Assembly: GCF_013432195.1 (NCBI RefSeq)
Contig: NZ_JACCDB010000002.1
Span: 1-64,000 of the forward strand
Direction: 5' to 3'
Source: Tepidicella baoligensis
GTDB taxonomy: Bacteria; Pseudomonadota; Gammaproteobacteria; Burkholderiales; Burkholderiaceae_C
DNA length: 64,000 nt
Position 1 is the stretch's first letter; each line of letters begins with the position of its first letter. The notes under the pieces were generated by a model. That model worked only from the letters and a program-made list of their open reading frames with translations, had not been told where the DNA came from and did not search any database. The translations under genes were made by a program, and so were the position numbers. Of this stretch, positions 1 through 8,478 are shown piece after piece.

Positions 1-11
1 TGCTGGGCGCA

Positions 12-45
12 CAACAAAAAAGCGCCGCCAGGCGCTTTTTTGTTG
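12..45 (-). terminator. Intrinsic terminator after ctaE
   Basis: A perfect 15-bp inverted repeat (12-26 with 31-45) closes on the 4-nt loop gcca. The GC core gcgcc/ggcgc is flanked by six A and six T, so it can terminate transcription in both directions. It lies just past the ctaE stop codon and closes the oxidase operon read leftward. Confidence 0.9.
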
Positions 46-61
46 GCTGGCCTGATCAGGC

Positions 62-943
62 TCACATCCAGTACACCACAATGTAGAGGCCCAACCAGAC
101 CACGTCCACAAAGTGCCAGTACCAGGCGGCGCCTTCAAAGCCGAAGTGCCGCTCCTTGGTAAAGTGGCCTTTTTGCAGGCGCAACGTGATCACCAGCAGC
201 ATCAGCATGCCCACGAACACATGGAAACCGTGGAAGCCGGTCAGCATGAAGAAGGTCGAGCCATAGATCCCGGAATCCAGACGCAGATTCAGATCGGTGT
301 AGGCATGGTAGTACTCATAGCCCTGCACGCACAGGAAAACGAAGCCCAACAGCACCGTCAGCCACATGAAGGCGATGGTCTTGCTGCGGTTGCCGTCCTG
401 GATGGCGTGGTGAGCGATCGTCAGCGTCACGCCCGAGGACAGCAGCAGCGCCGTGTTGATGGTGGGCAGCCAGAAGGGGCCCATGGTCTGGAAAGGCTCC
501 ACGATACCGGCGGGCGATGCGGTCATGCCGGCCATGACCGATGGCCAGACGGCCTGGAAGTCCGGCCACAGCAGCGCGTGCTCGATATTGCCCAGCGTCG
601 GCACCGAATGGGCACGGGCCCACCAGAGGGCGGTAAAGAAGGCGCCAAAGAACATGACCTCCGAAAAAATGAACCAGGTCATGCTCCAGCGGTAGGAGAT
701 GTCGATCTTGCGCCCGTACAGCCCGCCCTCGCTCTCGGCGATGGCGTCACGGAACCACTGATACAGCACCACCAGCCACCACACCAGGCCGAAGGCCACC
801 GAATAGGGTGCCCAGGCCGACCCGTTCACCCACTGACCGGCACCCAGGATGACAAAAAACAACCCGAACGCCGACATGAACGGATGCCGCGACAGACCGG
901 GCACGAAGTAGTACGGCGTTGTGCCATGCGTTGCTGCAGACAT
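62..943 (-). CDS. ctaE: Cytochrome c oxidase subunit III
   Basis: Subunit III of the aa3-type haem-copper oxidase, an inner-membrane protein that stabilises the catalytic core. The 293-residue product has about seven hydrophobic segments and typical subunit III motifs (WWARAHS region, FFMLTGFHGFHVFVGM, WYWHFVDVVWLGLYIVVYW at the C-terminus). The ATG at 943 is chosen because AGGAG lies five bases upstream. A GTG at 949 would sit next to that ribosome-binding site. It is the last gene of the cta operon, separated by about 70 bp from the DUF2970 gene and followed by a strong terminator. Confidence 0.96.
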   Translation of the reverse strand: MSAATHGTTPYYFVPGLSRHPFMSAFGLFFVILGAGQWVNGSAWAPYSVAFGLVWWLVVLYQWFRDAIAESEGGLYGRKIDISYRWSMTWFIFSEVMFFGAFFTALWWARAHSVPTLGNIEHALLWPDFQAVWPSVMAGMTASPAGIVEPFQTMGPFWLPTINTALLLSSGVTLTIAHHAIQDGNRSKTIAFMWLTVLLGFVFLCVQGYEYYHAYTDLNLRLDSGIYGSTFFMLTGFHGFHVFVGMLMLLVITLRLQKGHFTKERHFGFEGAAWYWHFVDVVWLGLYIVVYWM

Positions 944-1014
944 GCTCACTCCTATTGTTGCTTTCGCTTATGAATTCGATACGGTATGGATCGGCTGGCG
1001 TACCCCAATGAGGC

Positions 1015-1224
1015 TCAGCCAACCACCCAGCGGACCAACACCATCAGCAGGATGACAAACAGAAAACCCAGCACCAGCCCCACGATCAACACATGCAGAG
1101 GGGTGAGCTGCTGAATGTCTTCTTGAAAGTCTTGGCGACGGCGCAAGCCCAGAAAACTCCAGAGCACGGCTTTGACCGTGGCCCACCATCGGGATGGCCG
1201 ACCAGGCACGGGGCGCTGCTTCAT
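1015..1224 (-). CDS. DUF2970 small membrane protein
   Basis: A 69-residue protein with one C-terminal transmembrane segment (about residues 43-66, LHVLIVGLVLGFLFVILLMV) after a basic N-terminal half containing FLGLRRRQDFQED. This matches the DUF2970 family, which in Burkholderiales is regularly found between ctaG and ctaE. Its molecular role is unknown; the position suggests oxidase assembly or stability. Its start codon overlaps the ctaG stop by four bases, so the two are probably translationally coupled. Confidence 0.85.
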   Translation of the reverse strand: MKQRPVPGRPSRWWATVKAVLWSFLGLRRRQDFQEDIQQLTPLHVLIVGLVLGFLFVILLMVLVRWVVG

Positions 1225-1844
1225 ACCTTGCCCGACTCATCATGAGCCCCTTGGTTCAAAGAGGGTGGCACCACGTCCACCATGGCTTGCGGCGCAGGGG
1301 GCGTCTTGCCACCGACCTCGAAAAAGGTATAGGAAAGGGTGATGGTGGTGACATCGCGCGGAATCCGCGGGTCGATGACGAACGCCACCGGCCACTCTTT
1401 CTTTTCGCCCGGCTCCAGCGTGTACTGGGTGAAACAGAAACACTCCAGCTTGTTGAAATGCCGGGCCGCCTGCCGCGGCGCATAGCTGGGAATGGCCTGT
1501 GCAGCCATGGTGCGCCCCTGGATGTTCTGGAATTCGTACATCACGGTGGTGAGTTGCCCCGGGTGCACCTCCAGCGAGCGCACCAACGGCCGGAAGTCCC
1601 AGGGGCCGCGCACGTTGGTGTCGAACTCCACGATGATGGTCCGGCTGGTGTCCACCTGCGTGTTGGCCGGCAGCGACGGGGTCAGCCCCGGTACGCTGCG
1701 CTCCGACAGGGCAAGGATGTTGATGCCCGTGGCTTCGCAGATGGCCCGGTAAATCGGTACCAGCGCATAGCCGAAAGCAAACATGCCCAGCGCCACCACC
1801 GCGAGCTTGCCGACGATCTTCAGGTTTTCCTTGCGCAACGACAT
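1221..1844 (-). CDS. ctaG: Cytochrome c oxidase assembly protein CtaG (Cox11)
   Basis: Copper chaperone that helps build the CuB centre of subunit I. The 207-residue protein has an N-terminal membrane anchor (about residues 10-30, VGKLAVVALGMFAFGYALVP) and a periplasmic beta domain carrying the Cox11 copper motif CFCF in KLECFCFTQYTLEPGEKK. The length is normal for bacterial Cox11. It follows the small 38-codon gene within the cta operon, and its stop overlaps the DUF2970 start. Confidence 0.96.
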   Translation of the reverse strand: MSLRKENLKIVGKLAVVALGMFAFGYALVPIYRAICEATGINILALSERSVPGLTPSLPANTQVDTSRTIIVEFDTNVRGPWDFRPLVRSLEVHPGQLTTVMYEFQNIQGRTMAAQAIPSYAPRQAARHFNKLECFCFTQYTLEPGEKKEWPVAFVIDPRIPRDVTTITLSYTFFEVGGKTPPAPQAMVDVVPPSLNQGAHDESGKV

Positions 1845-1852
1845 GGGCTCAA

Positions 1853-1969
1853 TCAGGCACTGAAGAGTAGAAACTTGGCCACGAAACCAAGCATGAAGGC
1901 CAAGGCCACGGAAGCCAGGATGAGCCCCAGCCTCACGTTGCTCCTGCGCTTTTCAGGCGAAACCGGCAC
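1853..1969 (-). CDS. Cytochrome oxidase small assembly protein, 38 aa
   Basis: A short reading frame fills the gap between ctaD and ctaG. It starts at GTG 1969 (MPVSPEKRRSNVRL...) behind the ribosome-binding site GGGAGCG, 14 bases after the ctaD stop, and ends at TGA 1853. The product has a basic N-terminus and one transmembrane helix (RLGLILASVALAFMLGFVAK). Burkholderiales cta operons carry a small protein of this size and form here, usually called cytochrome oxidase small assembly protein. The assignment rests on position, length and topology. Gene callers with length cutoffs will miss it. Confidence 0.8.
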   Translation of the reverse strand: MPVSPEKRRSNVRLGLILASVALAFMLGFVAKFLLFSA

Positions 1970-1982
1970 GAAACGCTCCCGA

Positions 1983-3602
1983 TCAACCGATCACGCGGGT
2001 CGCCGTCGGATCCAGCTTGGGCGGGGTTTCGTAGGTGTGGTGCGGCGCCGGGGAAGGCACCTCCCACTCCAGACCTTCCGCCGCCTCCCAGGGCTTCTGG
2101 GGGGCCTTGGCACCCTGGCCACGGATCACCGGCAGCACGACGAAGAGCAGGAAATAGACCTGCATCAGACCGAAGCCGAAAGCACCGATGGACGACAGCA
2201 TGTTGAAGTCAGCAAACTGCATCGGATAGTCGGCATAGCGGCGCGGCATGCCGGCCAGACCCAGGAAATGCTGCGGGAAGAAGGTGATGTTGAAGAAGAT
2301 CAGCGACAGCCAGAAATGGATCTTGCCGCGAACTTCGCTGTACATCACGCCACTCCACTTGGGTGCCCAGTAGTAGAAGCCGCCGAACAACGCGAACAGC
2401 GAACCGGCCACCATGGTGTAGTGGAAGTGCGCCACCACGTAGTAGGTGTCATGGAGTTGCTGGTCCAGCGGAGCCATGGAGAGGATCAGACCGGTGAAGC
2501 CGCCCATGGTGAACACGAAGATGAAGCCCACGGCCCACAGCATCGGGGTCTCGAAGGTCATCGAGCCCTTCCACATGGTGGCGATCCAGTTGAACACCTT
2601 CACGCCGGTGGGCACGGCGATCAGCATGGTCGCGTACATGAAGAACAGCTGGCCGGTCACCGGCATGCCGGTGGTGTACATGTGGTGTGCCCACACGATG
2701 AAGGACAGGATGGCGATCGAGGCGGTGGCATACACCATGGAGGCATAACCGAACAGCCGCTTGCGGGAGAACGCCGGGATGATCTGGCTGACGATGCCGA
2801 AAGCCGGCAGGATCAGGATGTAGACCTCGGGGTGGCCGAAGAACCAGAAGATGTGCTGGTACATCACCGGGTCACCACCGCCGGCGGGGTTGAAGAAGGA
2901 GGTGCCGAAGTGCCGGTCGGTCAGCGTCATGGTGATGGCGCCGGCCAGCACGGGAATGACAGCGATCAGCAGGTAGGCGGTGATCAGCCAGGTCCAGCAG
3001 AACATCGGCATCTTCATCAGCGTCATGCCGGGAGCGCGCATGTTCAGGATGGTGACGATGATGTTGATGGCCCCCATGATCGACGAGGCGCCCAGGATGT
3101 GCAACGCGAAGATCGCGGCATCCATCGACGGCCCCATCTGCAGCGTCAGCGGTGCATACAGGGTCCAGCCGGCAGCCGGAGCACCACCGGGCATGAAGAA
3201 CGAGGCGGCCAGGATGATCGCCGCCGGGACCATGAGCCAGAAGCTGAAGTTGTTCATCCGCGCAAAGGCCATGTCGGAGGCGCCGATCTGCAGCGGGATC
3301 ATCCAGTTGGCAAAGCCCACGAAGGCCGGCATGATGGCACCGAACACCATGATCAGGCCATGCATGGTGGTGAACTGGTTGAACAGCTCGGGGTTCACCA
3401 ACTGCAGGCCCGGCTGAAACAGCTCGGCGCGGATGCCCAGGGCGAGCACACCACCGAAGAGAAACATCACGAAGCTGAACAGCAGGTACAGCGTGCCGAT
3501 GTCTTTGTGGTTGGTGGCATAGACCCAGCGGCGCCAACCGCTGGGCGCGTGGTGGTCGTGATCGTGCGCGTGAGCGTCGTGGTGATCAAGAACTGCACTC
3601 AT
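1983..3602 (-). CDS. ctaD: Cytochrome c oxidase subunit I
   Basis: Catalytic subunit of the aa3-type oxidase, reducing O2 to water and pumping protons. The 539-residue product has twelve hydrophobic segments and all core motifs: [10 protein letters not shown], the CuB/cross-linked region [24 protein letters not shown], and the haem ligands in [14 protein letters not shown]. The start at 3602 follows GAGG at a normal distance. It has a His-rich N-terminus ([13 protein letters not shown]) that may simply be cytoplasmic metal-binding decoration. It is second in the operon, 35 bp after ctaC. Confidence 0.98.
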   Translation of the reverse strand: MSAVLDHHDAHAHDHDHHAPSGWRRWVYATNHKDIGTLYLLFSFVMFLFGGVLALGIRAELFQPGLQLVNPELFNQFTTMHGLIMVFGAIMPAFVGFANWMIPLQIGASDMAFARMNNFSFWLMVPAAIILAASFFMPGGAPAAGWTLYAPLTLQMGPSMDAAIFALHILGASSIMGAINIIVTILNMRAPGMTLMKMPMFCWTWLITAYLLIAVIPVLAGAITMTLTDRHFGTSFFNPAGGGDPVMYQHIFWFFGHPEVYILILPAFGIVSQIIPAFSRKRLFGYASMVYATASIAILSFIVWAHHMYTTGMPVTGQLFFMYATMLIAVPTGVKVFNWIATMWKGSMTFETPMLWAVGFIFVFTMGGFTGLILSMAPLDQQLHDTYYVVAHFHYTMVAGSLFALFGGFYYWAPKWSGVMYSEVRGKIHFWLSLIFFNITFFPQHFLGLAGMPRRYADYPMQFADFNMLSSIGAFGFGLMQVYFLLFVVLPVIRGQGAKAPQKPWEAAEGLEWEVPSPAPHHTYETPPKLDPTATRVIG

Positions 3603-3637
3603 GGCGTTTTCCTCGTTTCAAATGTTCTGTCGGGCGC

Positions 3638-4828
3638 TCACCGAGCCGCCATCACTTCGGCGGGCTGGATCAACCGCTGGGTATTGTTGGACCAACTGTT
3701 TTTGGCATAGGTCATCACCGCGGCCAGTTCGGTGTCGGAGAGCTGGCGCCAGGCAGGCATCGCACCCTTGCCATTGAGCATGATTTGCAGGAATTCGGAC
3801 TGGTCTTCAGCGGTCACGATGGCCGAGCCGTCCAGGGGCTTGAAGGGGCCGGCGCCTTGACCGTTGGCCTGGTGACAAACAGCGCAGTTGGCGGCATACA
3901 CCGAGGCACCGCGGGCGACGAGGTCGGTCAGCGTCCAGACCTTGCTGGGGTCATCGGCCTTGGCGGCCATGACGGCCATCTGTTCCTGCACCCAGGCGGT
4001 GTACTCGTCCTGAGACACCACGCGCACGTGAATGGGCATGAAGGCATGCTCCTTGCCGCACAGCTCGGCACACTGGCCGTAGTAGTCGCCCGTCTTTTCG
4101 GCACGGAACCAGTTGTCGCGCACGAAACCGGGAATCGCGTCCTGCTTGATACCAAAGGCAGGCACCATCCAGGCGTGGATCACGTCGGTCGCGGTGGTGA
4201 TGATGCGCACCTTTTTGCCCACCGGGACGACCAGCGGGTTGTCCACCTTGAGCAGGTAGTTGTCCAACTTGACGCCACGGGCCCCTTCGTCGGCGATGCG
4301 GCGATGTTCCGGATCGAGCGTCTGCAGCAGGGAAATGCCTTCGCCCTCGCCCTTGAGGTAGTCATAACCCCACTTCCACTGCATGCCCGTGACCTTGATG
4401 GTGAGGTCGGCATTGGTGGTGTCTTTTTGGGCCACGACCAGTTTGGTGGCCGGCAGGGCCATGCCGATCACGATGAGCAGCGGGACGATGGTCCAGCCCA
4501 GTTCCACCCAGAGCGGCTCGGGCAGCTCCTGTGCCTTGTGACCGACCGATTTGCGGTGCTTCAGGATGGAGTAGAACATCACCCCGAAGACCAGCACGAA
4601 AATCACGGCACACAGGGCGAGCATGAACCAGTGCAGGCTGTGCAGTTCTTCGGCCATGCGGCTGGCGGCAGGCTGGAAATTGAGACCCCTGACTTGAGGA
4701 CCGCCCTCAAGGCTACCGACCGCATGGGCCGAGGTGGACCACCAAGCCGCCGCACCCAGCGTCATCGTGGCCACGGCGCCTTGCGCGCTGGCCCAACGCC
4801 GGCGCAACGAATGAACTGCTTTCTTCAT
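3638..4828 (-). CDS. ctaC: Cytochrome c oxidase subunit II with C-terminal cytochrome c domain
   Basis: Subunit II receives electrons at the CuA centre. The 396-residue product has a signal/anchor, two transmembrane helices, a cupredoxin domain with CuA ligands (H in VIHAWMVPAFG, CAELCGKEHAFMPIH) and a fused C-terminal class I cytochrome c domain (CAVCH, distal Met in GAMPAW). This is the caa3-like layout common in betaproteobacteria. The start at 4828 (MKKAVHSLRRRW) gives a normal signal sequence. An upstream in-frame ATG at 4861 falls inside the FNR-type palindrome and is rejected. It is the first gene of the operon. Confidence 0.95.
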   Translation of the reverse strand: MKKAVHSLRRRWASAQGAVATMTLGAAAWWSTSAHAVGSLEGGPQVRGLNFQPAASRMAEELHSLHWFMLALCAVIFVLVFGVMFYSILKHRKSVGHKAQELPEPLWVELGWTIVPLLIVIGMALPATKLVVAQKDTTNADLTIKVTGMQWKWGYDYLKGEGEGISLLQTLDPEHRRIADEGARGVKLDNYLLKVDNPLVVPVGKKVRIITTATDVIHAWMVPAFGIKQDAIPGFVRDNWFRAEKTGDYYGQCAELCGKEHAFMPIHVRVVSQDEYTAWVQEQMAVMAAKADDPSKVWTLTDLVARGASVYAANCAVCHQANGQGAGPFKPLDGSAIVTAEDQSEFLQIMLNGKGAMPAWRQLSDTELAAVMTYAKNSWSNNTQRLIQPAEVMAAR

Positions 4829-4850
4829 CGTGCTCACTTTTTTCGCCTCA

Positions 4851-4880
4851 AATATAAGCATTGATTTATATCAATGCCAA
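4851..4880 (-). promoter_or_regulatory. Probable cta operon promoter overlapping an FNR-type box
   Basis: Read leftward, TTGGCA (4880-4875) and TATATT (4856-4851) are separated by 18 bases, a plausible sigma-70 promoter about 23 bases before the ctaC ATG. The spacer contains the perfect FNR-type palindrome at 4861-4874, a position typical of repression. The promoter call is an inference from spacing. Confidence 0.5.
4861..4874. promoter_or_regulatory. FNR/ANR/DNR-type binding site (perfect)
   Basis: TTGATTTATATCAA matches the FNR consensus TTGAT-N4-ATCAA exactly. The palindrome extends to 18 bp with the flanking CA/TG (4859-4876). It lies 32 bp upstream of the ctaC start codon. FNR-family regulators act under low oxygen, so repression of this high-oxygen oxidase is the natural reading. 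Confidence 0.75.
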
Positions 4881-4960
4881 TTACACCAAATTTTTCTAAC
4901 ATTCCGTGTCGGGGCATTCCCTGAGCGCACGACACTGGGATGACCCCTGCCATACAGCAA

Positions 4961-4984
4961 CAGGCCGACTGCGCAGCCGGCCTG
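4961..4984. terminator. Possible hairpin terminator after the BioC-like gene
   Basis: The arms caggccg (4961-4967) and cggcctg (4978-4984) pair, with further pairing inside (ctg-cg-cag). There is no clear T-run on either side, so this is a stable hairpin whose role as a terminator is uncertain. Confidence 0.35.
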
Positions 4985-4986
4985 CT

Positions 4987-5000
4987 TTGATCTATGTCAA
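4987..5000. promoter_or_regulatory. Second FNR-type site, one mismatch
   Basis: TTGATCTATGTCAA differs from TTGAT-N4-ATCAA at one base. It lies 126 bp farther from ctaC than the perfect site, in the same intergenic region. It could be an auxiliary site for the same regulator. Confidence 0.45.
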
Positions 5001-5079
5001 TTGTAGCCGCGCTTTCGCAGCGTACTTAGCATCCCCTATGGAAGCAGCCGGGAAAAAGTTCCGTGACGGCCCCAAGGCT

Positions 5080-6018
5080 TCAGCGGCCCGCATCCGGCGG
5101 GCGGCGCAGCATGGCCCGCATGTCGTCCAGCGGCACCTGGGTGTGAGCGCTCAACCGCGCCCGTGGAGCTGGCTTGACGGCATGGCCGTAGATCACTTCC
5201 ACCGTCACACACAGCTGCCCGTCCGGGTTGCGCGGGAGCGATTGCTCCAGCAAAGACCGAACCGCATGGGCATGCCCGCGTCCGCTCAGGCCCGAACGCC
5301 GATGCCGATGCAGGTTACGTCCACCTGCGCGCAGATCGGCCAGCAGGCGCTCGGCATCCGGGTAAGTCAGTGTGAGCCGCTCCATGTCCATCACGGGTTC
5401 GGCAAATCCGACTTGCACCAGCATGTCCCCCCAGTCGTGCATGTCGGTCATGGGCTGCAGGGGCGGTGGCCAGCCCTTCGACGCATAGGCACGGCGCAGC
5501 TCGATCAGGGTATCCGGCCCCAGGCAGGAGAACATGACGAAGCCATCGGTACGCAACCATTGGTACCAGGACTGCAGCACGGTCATGGGGTGCTCGTACA
5601 GGTGCAACGACAGATTGGCCCAGAGCAGATCGGCTTGGCCCGGCTCCGGCGGCGCTGACCGCGGGCTTGCAGAGGCGCCGCCCAGCCATCGGCGCCACCA
5701 GGGACGCCCTGCGCCTTCGGGGCCAAGCGCGATCAACCCCGCCGCCCGCCAGGTGTGCATGCCTTCATCCCCGGCCAGCCTCGCCGGGGCTTCGGGATAG
5801 CGGGCCGCCAGCGTACGGTGTGCCTCAACCCCCCCGAGCACAGGGTTCCAATCCACCCAGGCGGCCGGTCGTTGGCGTATCCAGTCCAGCCTGGACGCCA
5901 TGCGCCGCCCCACTTCTTCGCTGAGCCAGGGGCTGCTGGCACGCGGCCACTCACGCCAGCGGCGGGCGGCAACGGGGTCGAGGTCAGGCACGGGGCCCGG
6001 TACGGTGGCATCGGTCAT
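5080..6018 (-). CDS. BioC-like methyltransferase-fold protein
   Basis: The 312-residue product resembles proteins annotated BioC-like or SAM-methyltransferase-like in Comamonadaceae. The central and C-terminal parts fit the fold (ADLLWANLSLHLYEHPMTVL, WLRTDGFVMFSCLGPDTLIEL, LLADLRAGGRNLHRHRR; compare BioC). The usual glycine-rich SAM loop (GCGTG type) is not visible; the equivalent stretch reads WVDWNPVLGGVEAH. It may therefore be a weak or inactive methyltransferase. The start at 6018 is tentative, with in-frame ATGs also at 6027 and 6078. It is divergent from comF, and an overlapping AGTATAGT element may supply -10 boxes to both strands. Confidence 0.65.
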   Translation of the reverse strand: MTDATVPGPVPDLDPVAARRWREWPRASSPWLSEEVGRRMASRLDWIRQRPAAWVDWNPVLGGVEAHRTLAARYPEAPARLAGDEGMHTWRAAGLIALGPEGAGRPWWRRWLGGASASPRSAPPEPGQADLLWANLSLHLYEHPMTVLQSWYQWLRTDGFVMFSCLGPDTLIELRRAYASKGWPPPLQPMTDMHDWGDMLVQVGFAEPVMDMERLTLTYPDAERLLADLRAGGRNLHRHRRSGLSGRGHAHAVRSLLEQSLPRNPDGQLCVTVEVIYGHAVKPAPRARLSAHTQVPLDDMRAMLRRPPDAGR

Positions 6019-6056
6019 GAGAGGCATCCAGGCGGTCAGCCAGTATAGTGGCGGGC

Positions 6057-6812
6057 ATGGGAGGCAGATTTCAGGCATGGCGGTCGTGGCTCACACCGCC
6101 GACGGCATGCGCGCTCTGCCGCGCCTGGTCGGCGCATGCCCTCTGTCCGTCTTGTCGTCAGGACTACGCCCGCCTGCTGCCCCGTTGTCCATCCTGCGCC
6201 CTGCCTCTGGCCCCAGGCCTGGCTCTGTGTGTTCGCTGCACCGAGTCCGGCCCGACGCCGTTGCAGCGTTGCATCGCTCGGGTGCCTTACGCTTGGCCCT
6301 GGAACGATATCGTGTCCCAGTTCAAATTCAGGTCTCAGCCCGCCTGGGCACGCGAAATGGCGCGCCTCATGCTGGAAGATCCACAAGCGACTGCGCTGCT
6401 CAGCGCCGCCGACGGCCTGATTCCCATTCCGCTGGCCACCAGCCGACTGCTGGACCGGGGCTACAACCAAGCGGCCGAACTCGCCAAAAGCCTGGGCCGG
6501 ACAGCCGGACGCCCGGTGTTTCCCGGCGCGCTGTCACGCCGGGAAACACGGCGAGAACAACACTGGCTCACGCAAGAGGAGCGCGCGGCCCACGCCCGTG
6601 AAGCCTTCGAAGTCTCCCCTCGGTGGGGGGGCCATCTGCGGAACAGACACTGGGTGCTGGTGGACGACGTGATGACCACTGGCGCCACCCTGCGAGCCGC
6701 CGCGCTGCATCTGCGGGCAGCGGGTGCCGCTTCGGTCAGTGCCCTGGTGTTCGCCCGCACCCCACCGCCACAGACCACGGAGGATGCGGCCCCAAGGATG
6801 GACATGGAATAA
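6057..6812 (+). CDS. comF: ComF family phosphoribosyltransferase-like protein
   Basis: ComF proteins combine an N-terminal zinc ribbon with a type I phosphoribosyltransferase fold and are linked to DNA uptake in competent bacteria. Here the ribbon cysteines appear as CALC, CPSC, CPSC, CVRC in the first 65 residues. The PRPP-binding loop is VLVDDVMTTGATLRAA. The preferred start is ATG 6057, which has TATAGT (6044-6049) seven bases upstream and no ribosome-binding site; a GTG at 6048 is the alternative. The 251-residue length is normal. Neighbouring genes give no competence context. Confidence 0.85.
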   Translation: MGGRFQAWRSWLTPPTACALCRAWSAHALCPSCRQDYARLLPRCPSCALPLAPGLALCVRCTESGPTPLQRCIARVPYAWPWNDIVSQFKFRSQPAWAREMARLMLEDPQATALLSAADGLIPIPLATSRLLDRGYNQAAELAKSLGRTAGRPVFPGALSRRETRREQHWLTQEERAAHAREAFEVSPRWGGHLRNRHWVLVDDVMTTGATLRAAALHLRAAGAASVSALVFARTPPPQTTEDAAPRMDME

Positions 6813-6822
6813 TCCCGGCCCC

Positions 6823-7299
6823 ATGTTCCACATCATCCTGGTTCACCCCGAAATTCCGCCCAACACCGGCAATGCGATTCGGCTGTGCGCCAACACCGGC
6901 TGCACCCTTCATCTGGTCGAGCCGCTCGGGTTTTCCATGGAAGACCGGCTGATGCGGCGCGCCGGACTGGACTACCACGAGTACGCTGAGGTGCGCCGGC
7001 ACGCCGACTGGGCCGCCTTCACCGAGCGCGAGCGGCCACGCGCCGACCGCCTGTTCGCCCTGACGACCCGAGGCACCCGGTCGGTGTACGAGGCCGCTTT
7101 CCAGCCGGGGGATTGGCTGGTGTTCGGTTCCGAAACGCGCGGGCTGCCTCCCGATGTGCTAGAGGCGTTTCCAGCATCGCAGCGGCTACGGCTGCCCATG
7201 CGGGCCGGCCAGCGCAGCCTGAACCTGTCCAATGCGGTGGCGGTGGTGGCCTACGAGGCCTGGCGACAACAGGGGTTTGCCGGCACCTCAGGCATATAG
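6823..7299 (+). CDS. trmL: tRNA (cytidine(34)-2'-O)-methyltransferase TrmL
   Basis: SPOUT-class enzyme that methylates the wobble ribose of tRNA-Leu isoacceptors using SAM. The 158-residue product has the family start MFHIILVHPEIPPNTGNAIR, the central LVFGSETRGLP knot motif and the C-terminal MRAGQRSLNLSNAVAVVAYE. The length fits TrmL, which lacks extra RNA-binding domains. The ATG at 6823 is 10 bp after comF. The gene ends almost back-to-back with the convergent MaoC-like gene. Confidence 0.94.
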   Translation: MFHIILVHPEIPPNTGNAIRLCANTGCTLHLVEPLGFSMEDRLMRRAGLDYHEYAEVRRHADWAAFTERERPRADRLFALTTRGTRSVYEAAFQPGDWLVFGSETRGLPPDVLEAFPASQRLRLPMRAGQRSLNLSNAVAVVAYEAWRQQGFAGTSGI

Positions 7300-7300
7300 C

Positions 7301-7756
7301 TCAGGCGTACAGCCGCGCCAGAAATTCGGCCACACAGGCGGGCTTGTCGCCCCCCTCTCGCTCCACGGTCACATCCCAGGTGAGCTGACGCCCCCGGGGC
7401 TCGATGGGCTCGCACGCCTTGAGCTTCAGCACCGCGCGCAGGCGGCTGCCCACCGGCACCGGCGCCGTGAAACGGACCCGGTTCATGCCGTAATTCACTC
7501 CCATGCGCACCTCTTCCACCCGCAACGAGGACTCCAGGAAGCGGGGCATCAGAGAGAGCGTCAGGAAACCATGCGCGATCGGCGCACCAAACGGCCCTTG
7601 GCGGGCGCGCTCGGGATCGGTGTGGATCCACTGATGGTCGCCTGTGGCGTCGGCAAACCGGTTGACCTGCTCCTGCGTGACCTCCAGCCAAGGGCTGATG
7701 GCCACGGTCTGGCCCACGAGAGCGGCGAGTTCGTCTAGGGTGGCAAAAGAACGCAT
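7301..7756 (-). CDS. MaoC family (R)-specific enoyl-CoA hydratase-like protein
   Basis: A single hot-dog domain of 151 residues with the MaoC/hydratase 2 motif DATGDHQWIHTDPERA followed by GPFGAPIAHGFLTLSL. The Asp and His of this motif are the catalytic pair of the family. The substrate is probably an enoyl-CoA thioester, possibly feeding hydroxyalkanoate or fatty-acid metabolism; the chain length cannot be read from sequence. The ATG at 7756 has TAGAGT six bases upstream (7768-7763) with no Shine-Dalgarno sequence, consistent with leaderless expression. Confidence 0.85.
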   Translation of the reverse strand: MRSFATLDELAALVGQTVAISPWLEVTQEQVNRFADATGDHQWIHTDPERARQGPFGAPIAHGFLTLSLMPRFLESSLRVEEVRMGVNYGMNRVRFTAPVPVGSRLRAVLKLKACEPIEPRGRQLTWDVTVEREGGDKPACVAEFLARLYA

Positions 7757-7835
7757 GCCGCCACTCTAAACGCGGACCATCCAGGCGCTTGTCGTCGGCG
7801 GGACAAAGGACCGCACAAGGCTGAGGCCAGACCCG

Positions 7836-8453
7836 TCAACGGTCCAGCCAGCGGCAGATCGGCTCCCATTGGACCAGATCGCGCTGGACTTGACTGGGCT
7901 GCACATCGAACAACGTGAGGCCCTGGGCGGCGAGATGGATGTAGATCTGGGTTTCACGCAGATAGGCCAGCACCGGCAGGTCCAGGGACTCGATGAAGGC
8001 GCGCAGCTTGTCGGCGGCCAGCGTTCGGCTGTCCACCCGCATACCCACCACCCCAATATCCAGCGCGGCGGATCGACGGCGCTCTTGCAGTTCGTCCCAA
8101 AAGGCACGGGTGGCCAGAATGTCGAACACGCTGGGCTGCAGGGGAATCAGCAGTTTGTCGGCACGCCTGAGCACCTCTTTCAGACCTTTGCCGTGCAGGC
8201 CGGCCGGGGTGTCGAGGACCACATGGGTGGTGCCCCGCGGCGGCTTGAGCACATCGCTCGCACTGGCGTCCCAGGTCACGATGGGCCGGGCCTGCGGCGG
8301 CCGCAACGCCAGCCACTGACCGCAAGACTGCTGCCGGTCGGCGTCACCCAGCATCACCGAATGCCCCCGGCGAGCCAGATAGCCCGCGACGTTGGTCGCC
8401 AAGGTGGATTTGCCGACACCGCCCTTGGGATTGGCCACGACGATCACGCTCAT
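7836..8453 (-). CDS. Orphan ParA/MinD-family ATPase
   Basis: Deviant Walker A ATPase of 205 residues: MSVIVVANPKGGVGKSTLAT at the N-terminus, DADRQQS as the switch I-like region, and VVLDTPAGLHGK as Walker B. ParA relatives form gradients on the nucleoid or poles to position cargo. No parB or other partner is beside it, so the cargo is unknown. The start at 8453 is set by GGAGGGG a few bases upstream; the longer frame to 8513 overlaps the previous gene. It lies 25 bp after the TauE-like gene and may be cotranscribed with it. Confidence 0.85.
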   Translation of the reverse strand: MSVIVVANPKGGVGKSTLATNVAGYLARRGHSVMLGDADRQQSCGQWLALRPPQARPIVTWDASASDVLKPPRGTTHVVLDTPAGLHGKGLKEVLRRADKLLIPLQPSVFDILATRAFWDELQERRRSAALDIGVVGMRVDSRTLAADKLRAFIESLDLPVLAYLRETQIYIHLAAQGLTLFDVQPSQVQRDLVQWEPICRWLDR

Positions 8454-8478
8454 GTCACCCCTCCAAAAAAGCGTTACC

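Noticed and set aside
1194-3710. 838-codon open frame on the + strand opposite the cta genes
   Set aside because: Composition is dominated by His, Arg, Gly and Gln with no domain. It is a shadow of ctaD/ctaG codon usage in GC-rich DNA.
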